The position numbers and the translations under genes were made by a program. Positions 53,548 to 56,127 of a DNA stretch of 56,127 bases are shown here, piece by piece. The stretch spans positions 1 to 56,127 of the forward strand of contig JAJZME010000054.1 in assembly GCA_021803035.1 (NCBI GenBank). Reading direction: 5' to 3'. This stretch comes from Acidobacteriota bacterium. Its GTDB lineage: Bacteria; Acidobacteriota; Terriglobia; Terriglobales; Acidobacteriaceae. Position 1 is the first letter of the stretch. The number at the start of each line of letters is the position of its first letter. A model generated the notes under the pieces. It saw only the letters and a program-made list of their open reading frames with translations, made no database searches and was not told the DNA's origin.

Positions 53548-55527
53548 TTACATCGCCGGCGCAATCGACGGCAGATCCGCCGGAGCCGCGCCAAGCTCCT
53601 GGTCCTTGTACTGCAACTGGTAGAGCTTCCAGTAGAGTCCGCGCGCGGCAAGCAACTCCTGGTGGCTGCCCATCTCGCGCAGTTGCCCTTTGTGCATTAC
53701 CAGGATCGTGTCGGCGCGCTGCACCGTGGAGAGACGGTGCGCAATCAGCACGCTGGTCCGGTTTTCCACCATCCGCTCCAGCGCGCCGCGAATGCGCAGT
53801 TCGGTATCGGTATCCACGCTCGACGTGGCTTCATCGAGAATCAGAATCCTGGGATTGAAGGCCAGCGCGCGCGCAAAGTTGATGAGCTGCTTCTGTCCCG
53901 TGGAGAGCGAGCCGCCGCGTTCGCGCACCCGTTCGTTCATGCCCTCCGGCAGGCCCTCGATAAAGTCCAGCACGTTCACATCGCCCGCCGCCTGGCGCAG
54001 TTCTTCATCGCTGATTCTGTCATTGCCGAAGCGGATATTGTCGGCGATGGTCCCGGAAAACAGGAACGGATCCTGCAACACCACGGCAAAATGCTGCCGC
54101 AGCTCTTTCAGGTCGTGCTCGCGCAGGTCCACGCCGTCCAGCAGAATCTGGCCCGCGGTCACGTCGTAAAAGCGCATCATCAGGCTGGTCAGCGTGGTCT
54201 TGCCCGCGCCCGTGTGGCCCACAATGGCGATCGTTTGTCCCGGCTCAACGGTGAACGAAACATCCTTCAGAATCCATTCAATGCCGTCGATCGCGGCGAA
54301 TCCGCTGCCCGCCTGCGCGGCAGCCTCCACGGCCGTCTTCTGCTCCGGCGTCAGCCTCTGATAGGTGAACCACACGTGGCGAAACTCGATGCGGTTGGAG
54401 CCGTCGCCGGCCAGCGGATGCTCCGGGCTGACGATCTCCGCCGGGGTGTCCAGCAGCTTGAAGATGCGCTCGCAGGCGGCCATCGCGCTCTGCAGAATGT
54501 TGAACTTGTCGCTCAGATCCTGAATCGGCCGCCAGAACCGCTGCGAGTACTGGATGAACATGGCCAGCATGCCGATGGTCACCGCGCCGTGCGCCAGTAT
54601 GCTGAAGCCGCCCCACCAAACCACCAGCGCAATGGCCACCGCGGAGAGCAGCTCCACCGCCGGATAATAAAGCGCGTAGGCAAAGATGGTGTCCATAAAG
54701 GCGGTCATGTATTGCCGGTTGACCGCCTCAAAGTCGGTGAAGGCGCGCTTTTCCCGGTTGAACAACTGCACCACGCTCATGCCGGAAACGTGTTCCTGCG
54801 TAAAGCTGTTGATGCGCGCAATGGAGGCGCGCACGCGGCGGTAGCTGTCGCGCACGTAGTCGCGGAAGATGCGCGTCACGATCCAGATCACCGGCAGCAC
54901 GGCGAAGGCCAGCAGCGCCAGCCACCAGTTCATGGCCAGCATGATTCCGGCCATGATCGTCAGGTTGAAGAAGTCGTCCACAATGGCCAGCACGCCGGAT
55001 GTGAACATCTCGTTGATGGCGTCCACGTCCGAAGTCACGCGCGTCACCAGCCGGCCCACCGGGTGCCTGTCGAAGAAACCCACGTGCATGCCCTGCATAT
55101 GGCGAAAGATGTCGCGCCGCAGGTCGAACATGATCTTCTGTCCGGTCCACTGCATCAGGTAGGTCTGAACGAATTCAAAGAGATAGGCAACAAGCAGCGC
55201 GCCCAGGTAGATGGCCGCCAGCTCGGTGATGCCCGCGAAGGCGTTGGCCGGCAGCCGCCGCGTGAACCAGTTGGTGGCTGGACCCGCCTTGCCAGTCATG
55301 TAGCGGTCGATGGCCACCTTCACCAGGTAGGGCCCGGTCACGTTGCAGAGCGACACCATGGACACCGCCAGCGCGGCGATGGTCGCCTGCACGCGGTACG
55401 GCCGCACATAATGGCCCAGCCGCCGCGTCAGATGCCAGTCGTACACTTTGCCGACCGTATCCTCATCCAGCTTGCGGGCTGACTCGCGCTCGTCGGCCCT
55501 CCGCGGCTTTTTGTCTTGTTCCGCCAT
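53548..55527 (-). CDS. ABC exporter, MsbA/MdlB-like (fused membrane and ATPase domains)
   Basis: A 659-residue half-transporter that would work as a homodimer or heterodimer. The transmembrane domain (about 40-350) has six hydrophobic helices and the family's MTxDVDAINEMF region. The ATPase domain (about 375-640) has Walker A GHTGAGKT with Lys443, Walker B ILILDEATSS with Glu566 and switch His in IAHRLST. The signature is SLSTGQ instead of LSGGQ, as seen in some exporters. About 25 extra residues lie between the first ATPase strand and Walker A (QKTAVEAAAQAG). The ATG is at 55527. Substrate could be lipid, drug or peptide; nothing nearby tells. It converges with glnD. Confidence 0.93.
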   Translation of the reverse strand: MAEQDKKPRRADERESARKLDEDTVGKVYDWHLTRRLGHYVRPYRVQATIAALAVSMVSLCNVTGPYLVKVAIDRYMTGKAGPATNWFTRRLPANAFAGITELAAIYLGALLVAYLFEFVQTYLMQWTGQKIMFDLRRDIFRHMQGMHVGFFDRHPVGRLVTRVTSDVDAINEMFTSGVLAIVDDFFNLTIMAGIMLAMNWWLALLAFAVLPVIWIVTRIFRDYVRDSYRRVRASIARINSFTQEHVSGMSVVQLFNREKRAFTDFEAVNRQYMTAFMDTIFAYALYYPAVELLSAVAIALVVWWGGFSILAHGAVTIGMLAMFIQYSQRFWRPIQDLSDKFNILQSAMAACERIFKLLDTPAEIVSPEHPLAGDGSNRIEFRHVWFTYQRLTPEQKTAVEAAAQAGSGFAAIDGIEWILKDVSFTVEPGQTIAIVGHTGAGKTTLTSLMMRFYDVTAGQILLDGVDLREHDLKELRQHFAVVLQDPFLFSGTIADNIRFGNDRISDEELRQAAGDVNVLDFIEGLPEGMNERVRERGGSLSTGQKQLINFARALAFNPRILILDEATSSVDTDTELRIRGALERMVENRTSVLIAHRLSTVQRADTILVMHKGQLREMGSHQELLAARGLYWKLYQLQYKDQELGAAPADLPSIAPAM

Positions 55528-56127
55528 CGGTTGGTAGGTCGGCCTTTCCTTCCCATTGTACGGGCACCATGGATTCCGCGCCGAAGCGCCGGCTCATTCC
55601 CACCCACCCGCTTTATCCCGCCGCGAATCGCAGGCCGCGGGCCGGGAACGCCAGAATCGCCGCTACCCAAAGCTGCCTGGTCTGGAATTTCATGCCAACC
55701 GCATGGTTCCCGGTGCACTGGCCTGGGGAAGCCGGAATTCTGCGGCCGGTTTGCCGATCATTATCCGTCCTGGGCCCATAATGTCTCTATGTCATCTCTC
55801 TGGCAACACCTCGCCGGCCCTCATCGCGTCGCCAGGAATGCGCCCGGTCGCAAGCGCCCGGGATCGAGCCAGCCGAAGATACCACCCCCATATTTTTTAC
55901 TGGAACTGTAAGACTTTGGACCACCATCCCGGTTTGCGCATTGAGTCGCACGGCGGAAATGCCCGACAATGGCAGTGGCAATGCAAAGTCGATTCCCAAG
56001 CATAGACATAGAGCAGCACGCATCCACCAGGGTGTTCGCCAAGCTGCAACTGCCTGACCCGCCCTCATGCGAAACCGGCCCGGTTCGCGCATGGGAGCAG
56101 CCGGTCGTGATGCGCACCTGGATGCCC
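55528..56127. other. Terminal intergenic stretch, no supported gene
   Basis: Several open frames overlap on both strands, but none has a good ribosome site, a signal peptide or family resemblance. A partial gene may begin beyond the window edge. No tRNA or repeat was recognised. Confidence 0.45.

Noticed and set aside
53506..55482. Long plus-strand frame opposite the ABC exporter
   Set aside because: Shadow of the exporter; the minus strand has Walker A, Walker B and switch His.
1..56127. CRISPR array, prophage or insertion sequence
   Set aside because: No regularly spaced direct repeats, transposase or phage structural gene was seen in any frame.

Overview
The window looks like a piece of an Acidobacteriota chromosome, probably close to the Acidobacteriaceae. 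The reasons are a GC-rich base composition (judged by eye, not computed), very large TonB-dependent receptors with an N-terminal carboxypeptidase-regulatory-like domain (the Oar-like type expanded in this phylum), many secreted carbohydrate enzymes with Tat or Sec signals, and a typical set of housekeeping genes. No phage, insertion sequence, CRISPR array or rRNA operon was seen. One tRNA, tRNA-Gln(UUG), is present.

Region 1 (about 1.6-21.8 kb) is a pectin/galacturonate utilisation locus. It encodes a GH2-type glycosidase, a fused polygalacturonase-pectin methylesterase, a second polygalacturonase, two Oar-like outer-membrane receptors (the second broken by one base in a run of seven G), the tagaturonate epimerase UxaE, a FadR-type GntR regulator and a type-B carboxylesterase. 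The intergenic regions of this locus carry six copies of an 11-bp palindrome (consensus TGGTCAGACCA). Several lie just downstream of good sigma-70 promoters, as expected for a repressor. The simplest reading is one regulon: secreted enzymes de-esterify and hydrolyse pectin, the receptors import oligomers, UxaE handles the intracellular ketouronate, and the GntR protein senses an intermediate.

Region 2 (22-28.5 kb) is housekeeping. After an orphan OppD-like ATPase, the minus strand carries ispE, tRNA-Gln, prs, rplY, pth, rpsF, rpsR and rplI in transcription order. Region 3 (28.8-42.7 kb) is mixed: a dipeptidyl-peptidase-IV-like S9 protease, a 50-residue membrane protein not previously delimited here, a Y-family polymerase, a radical SAM/SPASM protein, a tandem universal stress protein, a ComF-like phosphoribosyltransferase, an HNH nuclease, a secreted beta-propeller, a LolA-like periplasmic protein, mnmG and a secreted DUF4440-like protein. 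Low-complexity inserts appear inside mnmG, ispE and at the end of pth.

Region 4 (43-49.2 kb) is the most interesting. A Crp/Fnr regulator is divergent from a decaheme DmsE/MtrA-like cytochrome, followed by a large MtrB/PioB-like outer-membrane barrel and two small monoheme cytochromes, closed by a strong terminator. This is the expected composition of a porin-cytochrome conduit that passes electrons across the outer membrane. A GTGAT-N4-ATCAC palindrome sits upstream of the decaheme gene and a near-identical one lies between the radical SAM and stress-protein genes 10 kb away. The regulator's recognition helix has the R-E-x3-R pattern expected to read GTGA half-sites.

Region 5 (49.2-56.1 kb) holds an RNB-family ribonuclease with an altered active-site residue, glnD, and an MsbA/MdlB-like ABC exporter. 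The last 600 bases show no convincing gene.
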